Positions 41,915 to 49,595 of a stretch of 51,711 nt of DNA are shown here, one piece after another. Below the pieces are notes generated by a model. It searched no databases. It was given only the letters and a program-made list of their open reading frames with translations, and was not told where the DNA came from. The translations under genes and the position numbers were made by a program. Numbering within the stretch: the first letter of the stretch is position 1; each line of letters opens with the position of its first letter. The DNA comes from Planctomycetaceae bacterium. Lineage in GTDB: Bacteria; Planctomycetota; Planctomycetia; Planctomycetales; Planctomycetaceae. The stretch covers positions 1 through 51,711 of the forward strand of contig JAGQQE010000004.1 of NCBI GenBank assembly GCA_020426345.1, read 5' to 3'.

Positions 41915-43867
41915 GTGTGCGGAATTACCGGGGCCATCTGGTGGCAAAATGAAAGGGCGGTCAGCGCGCAGACTCTGCAGCGCATGACCGACAGCATTCG
42001 CCACCGCGGACCGGACGCAGATGGCCACTATTTCCGTCCAGCCGACAACACCGCCTCGACCAGCCTGGGCGTCGCCCTCGGACATCGACGGCTCAGCATC
42101 ATTGACGTGGCCGGCAGTGCGCAGCCACTCAGCAACGAAGATGACCAGATACAAATTGTCTTCAATGGCGAGATCTACAACTATCAGGAACTTCGCCCCG
42201 ATCTGATTGCCAGAGGCCATCAGTTTCGAACGGACGGAGACACAGAAGTCATCGTGCATCTGTACGAAGAATATGGCCTGAATTTTGTGCAGTATCTCAG
42301 AGGCATGTTTGCCATCGCCATCTGGGATGCTCGACACCGGCGACTGGTACTGGTCCGCGATCGACTCGGACAAAAGCCGCTCTTCTATCGGCTCGAATCG
42401 GGCCGTCTTTCATTCGCCAGCGAACTGAAATCGCTGCTACAGATTCCGGATATGCCGCGCGAGCTGGACCGTATGTCCGTTCTGCGTTTCCTTACCCTTC
42501 AGTATGTTCCGCATCCGCACTGCATCCTTCAGGGATTCAACAAGCTGCCGCCGTCAACCATCGGAGTACTCCAGGATGGCCAGCTGAACCTGCAAACCTA
42601 CTGGTCACCCCCGTACGATCAGCCACAACTGCATCGAGCAAAGATTGCCGACTGGCAGGATGAACTACGCGACACACTGACCGAGGCTGTCCGATTACGT
42701 TTACGCAGTGACGTACCGCTGGGGGCATTCCTTTCCGGCGGTATCGATTCGACGGTCATTTGCGGACTGATGCAGAAACAGCTGGATCGTCCCGTACAGA
42801 CATTCTCCATCGGCTTTCCGATCGCCGCCTTCGACGAACGGAGCTACGCGCGACAGGCCAGCCAGATGCTCGGCACAGATCATCACGAAGCCGTCGTTGA
42901 GCCCGACGCCATCGAGATGCTGCCGCGGCTGGTCTGGCACTACGACGAACCATTTGGAGACAGCTCGTCAATTCCAACCATGTATCTGTCAAAGATGACT
43001 CGCGAAAACGTGACCGTCGCCCTGACCGGAGACGCGGGCGACGAACTCTTCTGCGGCTACGATCGTTACAAGGCCGCGCGCATCGCAGGCCTTACGGATC
43101 GACTTCCGTCGTGGGTGCGCCACATCTGGAATTCCAGACTGGTCGCTGCCATCCCAACATCCGTCGAACAGAAATCTTTTCGTCGACGACTCAAACGGCT
43201 GCTGGAAACCCTGGGACAGGAACCCGAACGAAGATACCTGAACTGGATCACCATCTTCAATTCAGCAAGGCTGCAGTGGCTGGTCAGCGAAGACATGAGG
43301 CATCTGCTGAATGAACAGGAACCTGCAGAATGCATCTTTGACGCTTACGGTCGTTATCCCAATCGCGACTTTATCACCAGAACAACCGCAACCGATCTTC
43401 ACACCTATCTGCCCTGCGACATCCTGACAAAAGTAGACATCGCAAGTATGGCGGTCGGCCTGGAAGCTCGCAGTCCCATGCTGGACCACAAGGTGGTCGA
43501 ACTGGCAGCAACCATGCCCATCGAGGTCAAACAAAGCGTCCAGCGCGGAAAAATGGTGCTGACGGACACATTTGCGGACCTGATACCTGCCGATATCCAG
43601 ACACGCCGCAAGATGGGGTTTGGCGTACCGATTGATCATTGGTTCCGCAATGAACTCAAGGATCTGCTTCACGACATCCTGCTGTCCGATCGATGTTTAC
43701 AAAGGGGCCTCCTGAACCCGGATTCCGTGCGCCAACTTGTCAGCGAACACACCAGTGGACAGGTCGACCATGCCTACCGACTCTGGAATCTGCTGTGTCT
43801 TGAAATCTGGCAGCGCATGTATCTGGACAGTGTTCCGCCAACAGAGGCGCCCAACGCGCTGCCATAA
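41915..43867 (+). CDS. asnB: Asparagine synthase (glutamine-hydrolysing)
   Basis: A 650-residue amidotransferase. The GTG start at 41915 is followed directly by TGC, giving the N-terminal nucleophile Cys2 (MCGITGAIWW), which confirms the start. The N-terminal glutaminase domain has NDDQIQIVFNGEIYNYQELR-like elements (FNGEIYNY) and RGMFAIAIWDARHRRLVLVRDRLGQKPL. The C-terminal synthetase domain has the PP-loop LSGGIDSTVICGLM. In exopolysaccharide clusters such proteins often transfer amide nitrogen to sugars or proteins rather than make asparagine. The neighbouring GT4 supports such a role here, as inference. Confidence 0.93.
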   Translation: MCGITGAIWWQNERAVSAQTLQRMTDSIRHRGPDADGHYFRPADNTASTSLGVALGHRRLSIIDVAGSAQPLSNEDDQIQIVFNGEIYNYQELRPDLIARGHQFRTDGDTEVIVHLYEEYGLNFVQYLRGMFAIAIWDARHRRLVLVRDRLGQKPLFYRLESGRLSFASELKSLLQIPDMPRELDRMSVLRFLTLQYVPHPHCILQGFNKLPPSTIGVLQDGQLNLQTYWSPPYDQPQLHRAKIADWQDELRDTLTEAVRLRLRSDVPLGAFLSGGIDSTVICGLMQKQLDRPVQTFSIGFPIAAFDERSYARQASQMLGTDHHEAVVEPDAIEMLPRLVWHYDEPFGDSSSIPTMYLSKMTRENVTVALTGDAGDELFCGYDRYKAARIAGLTDRLPSWVRHIWNSRLVAAIPTSVEQKSFRRRLKRLLETLGQEPERRYLNWITIFNSARLQWLVSEDMRHLLNEQEPAECIFDAYGRYPNRDFITRTTATDLHTYLPCDILTKVDIASMAVGLEARSPMLDHKVVELAATMPIEVKQSVQRGKMVLTDTFADLIPADIQTRRKMGFGVPIDHWFRNELKDLLHDILLSDRCLQRGLLNPDSVRQLVSEHTSGQVDHAYRLWNLLCLEIWQRMYLDSVPPTEAPNALP

Positions 43868-43923
43868 ACAGCTGCCGGGATGCAACGTCGTTCTGCGGAA
43901 ATGATACGACTTTACCCGCTCGA

Positions 43924-45261
43924 TTATTGTCGCTTTTTCTTTGCTGACTTTTCTGAACGATTCCGTTTGGCAAGATGGGCGGGACGCGCCTCCCGAAATC
44001 TCTCCAGTTCTGCAGCAAGTTGGATTCGAGCCTCCCTTTGAGCAGATGTGAGCTGGTCCGATGACAGTGGCTGAGATTCCAGCGGATCGCTGGTCAGATC
44101 AAACAGTCGGCCGTCGCGATGCAGTTTCATTTCCCGTGTCATCGCAAACTCCACTTTGGCTTCGGCACCGCCATCACGGGCGTACCAGCAATAATGAATC
44201 TGTCGAGGTGTGCTCGGTTTTCCCAGGCACTGAGGTAGAAAGCTGATTCCATCGATCGCCAGTTCAGCAGGAACAGTAACGCCCGCTGCCTCACAGATAG
44301 TCGGCAGAAAATCAACGCTGCCAATCAGATCAAAATTCTCCTGACCCGCCGGTACATGACCAGGCCAATTGACGATCAAGGGCACATGCGTACCCTGCGC
44401 GTTGCCCTGCCCCTTACCCCCCTGATAAGGCTGGCCGCGAAACTGGCTGGTCACTGTCACCTGCGTTCCGTTATCGCCGAGAAACAGGATCAGCGTGTTC
44501 TCACGCAGCTTGAACTCTTCCAGTTTGGCGACGACCCGACCAACCATCTTGTCCATGTACTGAGTCATCCACGCAAAGTTCTTCACACTGCGCTTTGCTT
44601 TTTCACCGGTTGTCGCAGGATCCCAGTCCGGGCTGTCAGGGGTGGGTTGAAAGGGGTCGTGGGTCAGAATCATGGGATAATACAGGAAGAACGGTTCGGA
44701 CCGGTGTCGCTCAATGAACGACAAAGCAAAATCGTTCACCAGCGCAGGACCATACTCGCCCTTTGCAAAATCTTTCTCGACGCCGTTGTATTCCAGTCCC
44801 GGATTGGCATAACGAGGTGGTCGACGGGTTAACTGCCATAGGCACGATTCATCAAATCCAAAGTGCTGCGGCAGATCGGCCTGAAGACCCAGTTGCCATT
44901 TGCCTGCAATTGCTGTTGCGTAGCCCTGCTTCTTCAACAGATGCCCGAACGTTGTGGCCTTAGGATCAAGCAGACCAAATTCAATATAATTGCGGACATT
45001 GTAAATGCCCGTCATCAACTGCACCCGTGTCGGAGTGCACAGAGGCTGAACATGGCAATGTTCAAATCGCATCCCGGTTGACGCCAGCTGATCAATGTGG
45101 GGCGTTTGATAAGATTCGCCACCATTTGCCGTGACGCATTCAAAACCAAAATCATCCACCATGATGACAATGATGTTGGGTTTCTCTGCAAATGCGGAAT
45201 TGCATATTGCGCCCGCCAGCCATACTGCGACAACACTCACACCAATCAGAAGTCTCTGCAC
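43924..45261 (-). CDS. Exported sulfatase (formylglycine type)
   Basis: Type I sulfatase of 445 residues with a signal peptide (LIGVSVVAVWLAGAICNSAFA). The nucleophile motif is C75-T-P-T-R79, in which Cys is converted to formylglycine by a separate enzyme not in this window. Metal-binding Asp pair in IIVIMVDDFGFE; later GKWQLGLQ, LTHDPFQPTP and FLGDNGTQ fit the family. The C-terminus ends in a Lys/Arg-rich tail (KRNRSEKSAKKKRQ). The start is GTG at 45261. Substrates in planctomycetes are usually sulfated algal polysaccharides. Confidence 0.92.
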   Translation of the reverse strand: MQRLLIGVSVVAVWLAGAICNSAFAEKPNIIVIMVDDFGFECVTANGGESYQTPHIDQLASTGMRFEHCHVQPLCTPTRVQLMTGIYNVRNYIEFGLLDPKATTFGHLLKKQGYATAIAGKWQLGLQADLPQHFGFDESCLWQLTRRPPRYANPGLEYNGVEKDFAKGEYGPALVNDFALSFIERHRSEPFFLYYPMILTHDPFQPTPDSPDWDPATTGEKAKRSVKNFAWMTQYMDKMVGRVVAKLEEFKLRENTLILFLGDNGTQVTVTSQFRGQPYQGGKGQGNAQGTHVPLIVNWPGHVPAGQENFDLIGSVDFLPTICEAAGVTVPAELAIDGISFLPQCLGKPSTPRQIHYCWYARDGGAEAKVEFAMTREMKLHRDGRLFDLTSDPLESQPLSSDQLTSAQREARIQLAAELERFREARPAHLAKRNRSEKSAKKKRQ

Positions 45262-45438
45262 GATTTCAAACCTGTCGGATAAAGTGGCAATCGGGTCGGT
45301 GAACGGCCGAAGAATCCCACGGAATTTCCCGGGCGTGGTCAGGCAATTCTAATCTACACGGATCCATGTTGCGATGACACGAAACTCAGCTCGAACATCC
45401 AGCGTCTGCAGGCAGTACATCAGATCGCTGTTCTCTCT

Positions 45439-45720
45439 CTATGAAAGGCTGGACAAGAAGTCCGGTACCTTGTCCTTCGCAAACTGTTTGGCGTTCGTCT
45501 CCGGGTTCTCTTTCAGGGCGTTGGCCCACTCCGCCTTGACCCATTCGATCAGATCGACATATATCGACTCTTCCCTCTCGTATTCCTGCATGAATTCGTC
45601 AATGGAAGCATACGGTGCATTCATTGCCTGAAGCGTCGACACAAAGCGTTTCTCTGTTGTGCCGTCCAGCCTGCCTATCAAGTACAGGATGTAGACTTCA
45701 CAGACGTGTTCCGGGTCCAT
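45439..45720 (-). CDS. Small hypothetical protein of the cassette region
   Basis: A 93-residue acidic protein, not recognised. It is helical by composition (VCEVYILYLIGRLDGTTEKR, then FVSTLQAMNA; YVDLIEWVKAEWANALKEN). GGAGG lies nine bases before the ATG at 45720, inside the 3' end of the upstream gene, which it overlaps by 23 bases. The overlap implies they form one two-gene cassette. Confidence 0.7.
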   Translation of the reverse strand: MDPEHVCEVYILYLIGRLDGTTEKRFVSTLQAMNAPYASIDEFMQEYEREESIYVDLIEWVKAEWANALKENPETNAKQFAKDKVPDFLSSLS

Positions 45721-46000
45721 GATGAAAATCCTCCGGCTGATGTGAGTGAATTTGACAAATGACAACGATGTCGTGCTGATCGAATAGCGACAACCCAGAC
45801 CGGGCGGCCACCAGACAATCGGAATTCAAAACCCGCGTCGGCAGAATATTCTTCGCCGAATGGGCGCACAATCCACTGTAATAGCCTTCAAGAAATGCAA
45901 ACACTTCCGCAATCGTCCCATGACAAGTGTACATGCCTGGCCGGCAGAAAGCGGCATCAACGAGCGATTGAGGCCGCAACGGCTCGATGTCGTTAGTCAC
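45698..46000 (-). CDS. Small hypothetical protein of the cassette region
   Basis: A 100-residue protein with a GTG start at 46000 (AGGA eight bases upstream; TTG at 46018 is the alternative). A conserved-looking block reads RPGMYTCHGTIAEVFAFLEG, then YYSGLC, and the C-terminal half LFDQHDIVVICQIHSHQPED. I have the impression of small stand-alone or immunity-type proteins starting RPGMYT, but cannot name a family. The second half also has an open alternative frame, so a frameshift near 45870 cannot be ruled out. It overlaps the next gene. Confidence 0.5.
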   Translation of the reverse strand: MTNDIEPLRPQSLVDAAFCRPGMYTCHGTIAEVFAFLEGYYSGLCAHSAKNILPTRVLNSDCLVAARSGLSLFDQHDIVVICQIHSHQPEDFHHGPGTRL

Positions 46001-46165
46001 CTTACTGATCCTGCACAACGCGACCGATCACCGCGCCGCGGCGATCGATATTGGTTTCGGAACCTGCGAGACCCGCGGTCCGGAAGAACATGCTATCCAG
46101 TAATTCAAACAAACCGACTCACCCCCCGGCCAAACTCATCTCATAACACACGGCAAGAATCACAA

Positions 46166-46195
46166 GACATCGCAGCACGCGACATCGTCACACGC
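46166..46195. repeat. 15-bp degenerate tandem duplication
   Basis: GACATCGCAGCACGC (46166-46180) is followed by GACATCGTCACACGC (46181-46195), three mismatches. It lies about 20 bases after the kptA stop (minus strand). Confidence 0.6.
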
Positions 46196-46213
46196 GACGA
46201 TTGAAACCCGGAT

Positions 46214-46753
46214 CTACGGAAAGACGATGAACTCCACCGGAACCAAAGCCGTCAGCCAGACACCATTCTCGGAACAGAAGAACTCGTAGCCACGAGCGTA
46301 CATGCCCTGAGCATCGATCGACAAAATGCCGGGTTTTCCGTGGCGTTGTCCAACTGCCAATGCAGTTGCCTTGTCCGAGGACAGGTGGACATGGTGTCGC
46401 TTCATTCGCTTCAGACCATCGACCCTGATGGCAGGCAGTGAGGTCAGTGCGGTCCCATGATACAGCACTGACGGGGGCGCAAGGGGTTCGAGCCCAAGTT
46501 CGACATTGATTGAGTGCCCCTGGTTTGCGCGAATCTTCGATCCGTCTTCGGAGATGGCAAATCGTTTCTTGGGGCTCTCGTCGACGACCCTGCGAATGCG
46601 GGCTTCGTCGCAGTTCAGGCCGTTTGCGTGCAGTCTGGCAAGCAGGGTGTTGAGTTCTGTCCAGCCTCCGGAGTCGAGCTCGATACCAACCTTGCCGGGC
46701 GCGTGCCGGAGGGCATAGCTGAGGAACTTGCTGATCTCTGTATCTGAGGACAT
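46214..46753 (-). CDS. kptA: RNA 2'-phosphotransferase (Tpt1/KptA)
   Basis: Transfers an internal RNA 2'-phosphate to NAD+; in eukaryotes it completes tRNA splicing, and the bacterial role is open. The 179-residue protein shows the catalytic residues of the family: R16-H17 in YALRHAP, R75 in KIRANQGHS (with H80), VLYHGTAL for NAD binding and RHHVHLSSD. ATG 46753 matches the usual KptA start (ISKFLSYALRHAP). Its upstream neighbour on the minus strand is a C-terminal fragment of an RNA ligase, an enzyme that leaves or repairs such RNA ends. Confidence 0.92.
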   Translation of the reverse strand: MSSDTEISKFLSYALRHAPGKVGIELDSGGWTELNTLLARLHANGLNCDEARIRRVVDESPKKRFAISEDGSKIRANQGHSINVELGLEPLAPPSVLYHGTALTSLPAIRVDGLKRMKRHHVHLSSDKATALAVGQRHGKPGILSIDAQGMYARGYEFFCSENGVWLTALVPVEFIVFP

Positions 46754-46843
46754 CGCGATTCTCGCCTGCTTCGACTCTGGGCAACGCTTGCCCTCAACGG
46801 GTAAAAACGGAAGGTTTTGATCTCAGGAAAGCCAACCCGAGTG

Positions 46844-46869
46844 CTCCGGGAACGGTACGAATCCCGGAG
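46844..46869. other. Hairpin upstream of kptA
   Basis: CTCCGGGA (46844-46851) and TCCCGGAG (46862-46869) form a perfect eight-bp stem around ten bases, 90 bases upstream of the kptA start. It sits in a 280-base spacer and has no T-tract. Role unknown. Confidence 0.4.
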
Positions 46870-46959
46870 TACGTACGGGACTGGCTCGCATTCAGGATAA
46901 CGCGAAGACCTGTAATCGCGAATTGGGTGCGACATCAGATTTGGAATACTATAGCTGTC

Positions 46960-47032
46960 TGCGGGTGCAACTGAATCCCGGCACCAATTTCGAAACCGGA
47001 AGTCAGCCACACTCCGGTTCAACGCTTAGTCC
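46960..47032 (-). other. Degenerate attC-like site
   Basis: On the minus strand, directly after the ligase remnant, GGACTAAGCGTTGAACCGGAG resembles the left arms of the better sites (AAAGCGTTGGAC at 49491-49584). A right side near ATTCAGTTGCACCCGC is only partly complementary. Probably an old, decayed site. Confidence 0.3.
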
Positions 47033-47033
47033 G

Positions 47034-47210
47034 CTACTCCCAATAGTCTTCCCACTTATCCGCAAACGCTTCCTTCAGACGCTGCATGTATGCATTGGTC
47101 TTGATCTTTGCCATCCAGACCTTTCCGTCGGACTCGCCCTTGCAAACCACTCCTTCAGCAACGCCAAATTGACCCGTGCCCCGTTTCCTTATCCTGCGCC
47201 GTACCTGCCG
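47034..47210 (-). pseudogene. C-terminal remnant of an RNA ligase
   Basis: About 58 codons read AEGVVCKGESDGKVWMAKIKT, then NAYMQRLKEAFADKWEDYWE and a stop. EGVVCK fits motif IV and KIK fits motif V of covalent nucleotidyltransferases (RNA/DNA ligases); the WMAKIKT...WEDYWE tail recalls small Rnl-type RNA ligases. The N-terminal adenylylation domain, including the KxDG lysine, is absent: upstream is a different gene (stop at 47216). So this is a truncated, probably inactive fragment joined to a new neighbour. The open frame continues to 47462 but is antisense-like there. Confidence 0.55.
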
Positions 47211-47215
47211 AAAAA

Positions 47216-47596
47216 TCACGGCATTAGAACGGTACCGTAAAGAAACAACTCTGCGACCATCAACATTACAGTGTAGAGAAGAAGTTTGCCCCGGGAATGG
47301 CCGGCGGCGGTTGGGACGAGATAGATGAACGAAACAAACAACGCGAGTAAAAGCGGAGACAGAAATGCCGTCATCTCTCTGCCGACCATGTCGGGGCCAT
47401 GCCCCGGGGCGGAACGGTAGAAGAGAAGTACGACAATGCTCACGCCACAAAGTATGGCCCACACAATGCGTACGCGATCGTGGAACAGCGAAGTCGACTC
47501 GGGGCCGGTACCCGTGGTAGTTGAAGAAGATTCAGATGGCGGTGAATACGGAGAGACCGATCTGTCTGTATTCCGCGATGTTTCGTCTGATTGCAT
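47216..47596 (-). CDS. Small three-helix membrane protein of the cassette region
   Basis: A 126-residue protein with a Ser/Thr/Pro/Glu-rich N-terminus (about 40 residues) and three hydrophobic segments (IVWAILCGVSIVVLLFY; FLSPLLLALFVSFIYLV; LLLYTVMLMVAELFLYGTVL). No family recognised. GGGAA lies eight bases upstream of the ATG. Its stop directly abuts the RNA ligase fragment, suggesting a rearrangement joint. Confidence 0.65.
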   Translation of the reverse strand: MQSDETSRNTDRSVSPYSPPSESSSTTTGTGPESTSLFHDRVRIVWAILCGVSIVVLLFYRSAPGHGPDMVGREMTAFLSPLLLALFVSFIYLVPTAAGHSRGKLLLYTVMLMVAELFLYGTVLMP

Positions 47597-47727
47597 CAGA
47601 AGTTCCCGTTAGCGCAGTCCTCTCGTCATGGTTGCAGCTTCACGTACGCGCTCACCCGGTTCCGGCAAGTGACCAGGTCTCGTGTGAAAACGCACCACCG
47701 CAACTCGGCTCGCATCGCCTTGCTATG

Positions 47728-48447
47728 CTATCTTCGTGTGCTGTTTGCATTGGCTGCCTTGCGGCCACCCCAAATTTCGATCGTGCAGTCGGGAAGTGAC
47801 GCCTTCAGCTCTGTGAGGCCATTGGCAGAGATTTGCGAATCATCCAGCGACAAGAGCTTTAGAGTTTTCAGTGAACCAAGCCGAAGAATTGCTGCCTCTG
47901 AAAACTGATTGTCGCCCAGATGCAGAGCCTCCAACGAAGGAAAGGCAGCAATGTGCTCAATCGCTTGATCTGTAATGAGTTGCTTGATCTCTTCTGGCTT
48001 CTGGACCGGAAAAGGGAAGGTTCCGGAATAGCGAGCAGCGTTGCGGTACAGAACAAGTGTTCTGAGTGACTTCAGCTCTTTCAAATGCTCGATGCCCTTG
48101 TCCGAGCACCGAAAGCAGTAAGCCAGGTTCACATGTGATGTTTCCGGAAAGGCTGCCAGGGCTTTCAGCGTGTGTTCAGTCGTGTAGAACGAATCACCGT
48201 CAAATCCGTATAGGATTCCTTCGGTCGGCGAAGGCTCAGGCTGTGACTCGTCATGCCAGTTCCACGGATCATTTGGTCTCCAATCCCACACAAACGTAAG
48301 AGTGCCATGATCTCGTGAAAGATCTCGAATCGCAACAATTTGATCACGTGTCAATGTGTATGAAGCGAGATTTGACTGCTGGGCAATGCAAGAGTTGGCG
48401 ACAAGGCCAAGCTGAAAGAGAAGAGCCATGGAGAATTTGCGACACAC
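47728..48447 (-). CDS. Secreted leucine-rich-repeat-like protein
   Basis: A 239-residue exported protein; the signal peptide is MALLFQLGLVANSCIAQ. From residue 90 onward there are leucine-rich-repeat-like units (LKALAAFPETSHVNLAYCFR; GIEHLKELKSLRTLVLYRNA; IEHIAAFPSLEALHLGDNQF; LRLGSLKTLKLLSLDDSQIS), ending in LKASLPDCTIEIWGG. Such short LRR proteins are common in planctomycetes. GTG 48447 gives a better basic n-region, ATG 48429 is the alternative. Cassette gene; about 130 bases of spacer follow. Confidence 0.75.
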   Translation of the reverse strand: MCRKFSMALLFQLGLVANSCIAQQSNLASYTLTRDQIVAIRDLSRDHGTLTFVWDWRPNDPWNWHDESQPEPSPTEGILYGFDGDSFYTTEHTLKALAAFPETSHVNLAYCFRCSDKGIEHLKELKSLRTLVLYRNAARYSGTFPFPVQKPEEIKQLITDQAIEHIAAFPSLEALHLGDNQFSEAAILRLGSLKTLKLLSLDDSQISANGLTELKASLPDCTIEIWGGRKAANANSTRR

Positions 48448-48537
48448 TGCGCAGGGTCCTTGCCAGAAACTTACAGCATCACGTCGGTCTGCGCGATGGA
48501 TTGTGACCTCAAAATCGGTGCGATCACCCGCTCGCGT

Positions 48538-48696
48538 TCAACGCCTGGTTCGTCGATCAACAAGAATCGTAACTACGTATGCCACAACTGGGAACAGCAG
48601 AGTGAGTGCCGAACGCACTCCATTACTGATCTCATTAGGCCAAGTCCATGGAATCAGATGCCATTGAGCGGTGGCAATTGAAACGAGAATCGCCAA
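48538..48696 (-). CDS. Tiny two-helix membrane protein (52 residues)
   Basis: An open frame of 52 codons starting with TTG at 48696 (AGAGATCAAG upstream). The product begins LAILVSIATAQWHLIPWTWP and ends SALTLLFPVVAYVVTILVDR plus RTRR: two membrane segments with a positive C-terminal tail. The composition and ending are protein-like, unlike shadow frames. Its stop lies inside an attC-like left arm (GACGAACCAGGCGTTGAACG), which is common for cassette genes. Confidence 0.55.
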   Translation of the reverse strand: MAILVSIATAQWHLIPWTWPNEISNGVRSALTLLFPVVAYVVTILVDRRTRR

Positions 48697-48728
48697 TCTG
48701 AAACTTGATCTCTGTTAACACCGTCGCT

Positions 48729-48746
48729 GTCCCGGTTTTTCAACGG
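48729..48746. repeat. Half copy of the dispersed palindromic element
   Basis: GTCCCGGTTTTTCAACGG is the exact reverse complement of 2610-2627. It is followed a few bases later by GTTAG, as at the right end of the copy at 2605-2704. The other half is missing here. Confidence 0.55.
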
Positions 48747-48750
48747 AAAG

Positions 48751-48972
48751 TTAGAGATGAATGCCGCTGAAGGACAGTTCACGATGGATTCGCAGAACTC
48801 TTTCGAGATTGCCAAACGCAGCGGACCATCCATTGTTCAGCCATGCCGTCAGAGCCAAAGCCACAAACAAAGTACAGCAACGGACTACTCCTGCAACGAA
48901 GACAACTGCGAAGCGCATTGGACGTCCTGGCCTCTTTGGAAAAGTGGCAGTGACCCCATAAGGATTAATCAT
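48751..48972 (-). CDS. Small membrane protein of the cassette region
   Basis: A 73-residue open frame (MINPYGVTATFPKRPGRPMR, then FAVVFVAGVVRCCTLFVALA and LTAWLNNGWSAAFGNLERV). One long hydrophobic segment follows a basic, proline-containing N-terminus of the MxNPY type seen on many small planctomycete membrane proteins. No strong ribosome-binding site. It may be cotranscribed with the 52-residue gene downstream. Confidence 0.4.
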   Translation of the reverse strand: MINPYGVTATFPKRPGRPMRFAVVFVAGVVRCCTLFVALALTAWLNNGWSAAFGNLERVLRIHRELSFSGIHL

Positions 48973-48984
48973 ATGTCTGTCGTC

Positions 48985-49069
48985 GGACGCCTGCCGTAAC
49001 CGGGCCCGATCTGAGGACTTTGATTTCAGTTGCCGCGTAGATGAGTGCTCCGCTTCACGGCTTTGTTCG
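48985..49069 (-). other. attC-like site
   Basis: On the minus strand: GACGAACAAAGCCGTGAAGC at the left, then GGAGC, and CCGGTTACGGCAGG at the right. GCCGT (48993-48997) and AA pair with TT (49054-49055) and ACGGC (49057-49061), leaving C49056 unpaired, the same bulge position as in the other sites. The inner stem is weak. It lies between the VOC gene stop and the next cassette. Confidence 0.45.
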
Positions 49070-49086
49070 TCGCCTTTTCTTATGGT

Positions 49087-49476
49087 CTAAGTATCTTGGA
49101 TGGCACCCGGACGACGCTGCGCAATGTGCCACAAAACGCCCGCAGGATCTACAATGTAGGCAACTCGGAGTCCCCAGGGTTGCATGGTTGGGGGTTTAGG
49201 AGGCGATACACCGAAACCTCCGGGCAGGTCGAGTGAATCAATGTGGGCCCACCATGCGTCCAAGTCATCAACCATCATCTGCATCATGCAGTTTCCTGCC
49301 CAGTCTTCATCGTAATACCTCTGAAGAATGAATCCTCCTTTGCCTACCCTGTAGATCACAACATCGCTATCCAGCGTCAGCTCGAAGCCCAGTACTTCGT
49401 AAAATTGTTTGGATACTGAGATGTCCTTAGTAGGCAAGAAGGGGCGTATAAGTTCCGTTTGAGTGGCAGGCTGCAT
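49087..49476 (-). CDS. VOC family (glyoxalase/bleomycin-resistance-like) protein
   Basis: A 129-residue vicinal-oxygen-chelate protein: a single two-module fold with ELIRPFLPTKDISVSKQFYE at the start, the FILQRY strand in the middle and GLRVAYIVDPAGVLWHIAQ at the end. Close in shape to stand-alone antibiotic-binding or glyoxalase-like proteins; only a Glu/His pattern was checked, so the metal is uncertain. AAGG lies just upstream of ATG 49476. VOC proteins are frequent integron cassette cargo. Confidence 0.85.
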   Translation of the reverse strand: MQPATQTELIRPFLPTKDISVSKQFYEVLGFELTLDSDVVIYRVGKGGFILQRYYDEDWAGNCMMQMMVDDLDAWWAHIDSLDLPGGFGVSPPKPPTMQPWGLRVAYIVDPAGVLWHIAQRRPGAIQDT

Positions 49477-49490
49477 GATCCTTCCAATCG

Positions 49491-49584
49491 CGACAAACGA
49501 TGGAGTTGACCGGGCCGCCGCCAATCAACATTGACTTCAGGAACGACGCGATCGGCGGCTCCGCGTCCAACGCTTTGTTCTGCC
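49491..49584 (-). other. attC-like recombination site (well preserved)
   Basis: Plus-strand arms: ACAAA (49493-49497), GTTGAC (49505-49510), GCCGCCG (49514-49520); then CGGCGGC (49553-49559), GTC (49565-49567), AAC (49569-49571) and TTTGT (49574-49578). C49568 is left unpaired. The outer ACAAA/TTTGT pair corresponds to the R box, GTT-GAC/GTC-AAC to the L box, and CGG versus TCCGC forms the unpaired centre. Loop 32 bases. Confidence 0.6.
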
Positions 49585-49595
49585 TCTTGCTCTGG

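Noticed and set aside
45262-45438. attC-like site between the sulfatase and the first small gene
   Set aside because: No paired arms or shared motifs were found there, so the array border is left uncertain.
46188-46784. 198-codon minus-strand frame over kptA
   Set aside because: A shadow of kptA in another frame with high Arg/Pro/Ser content.
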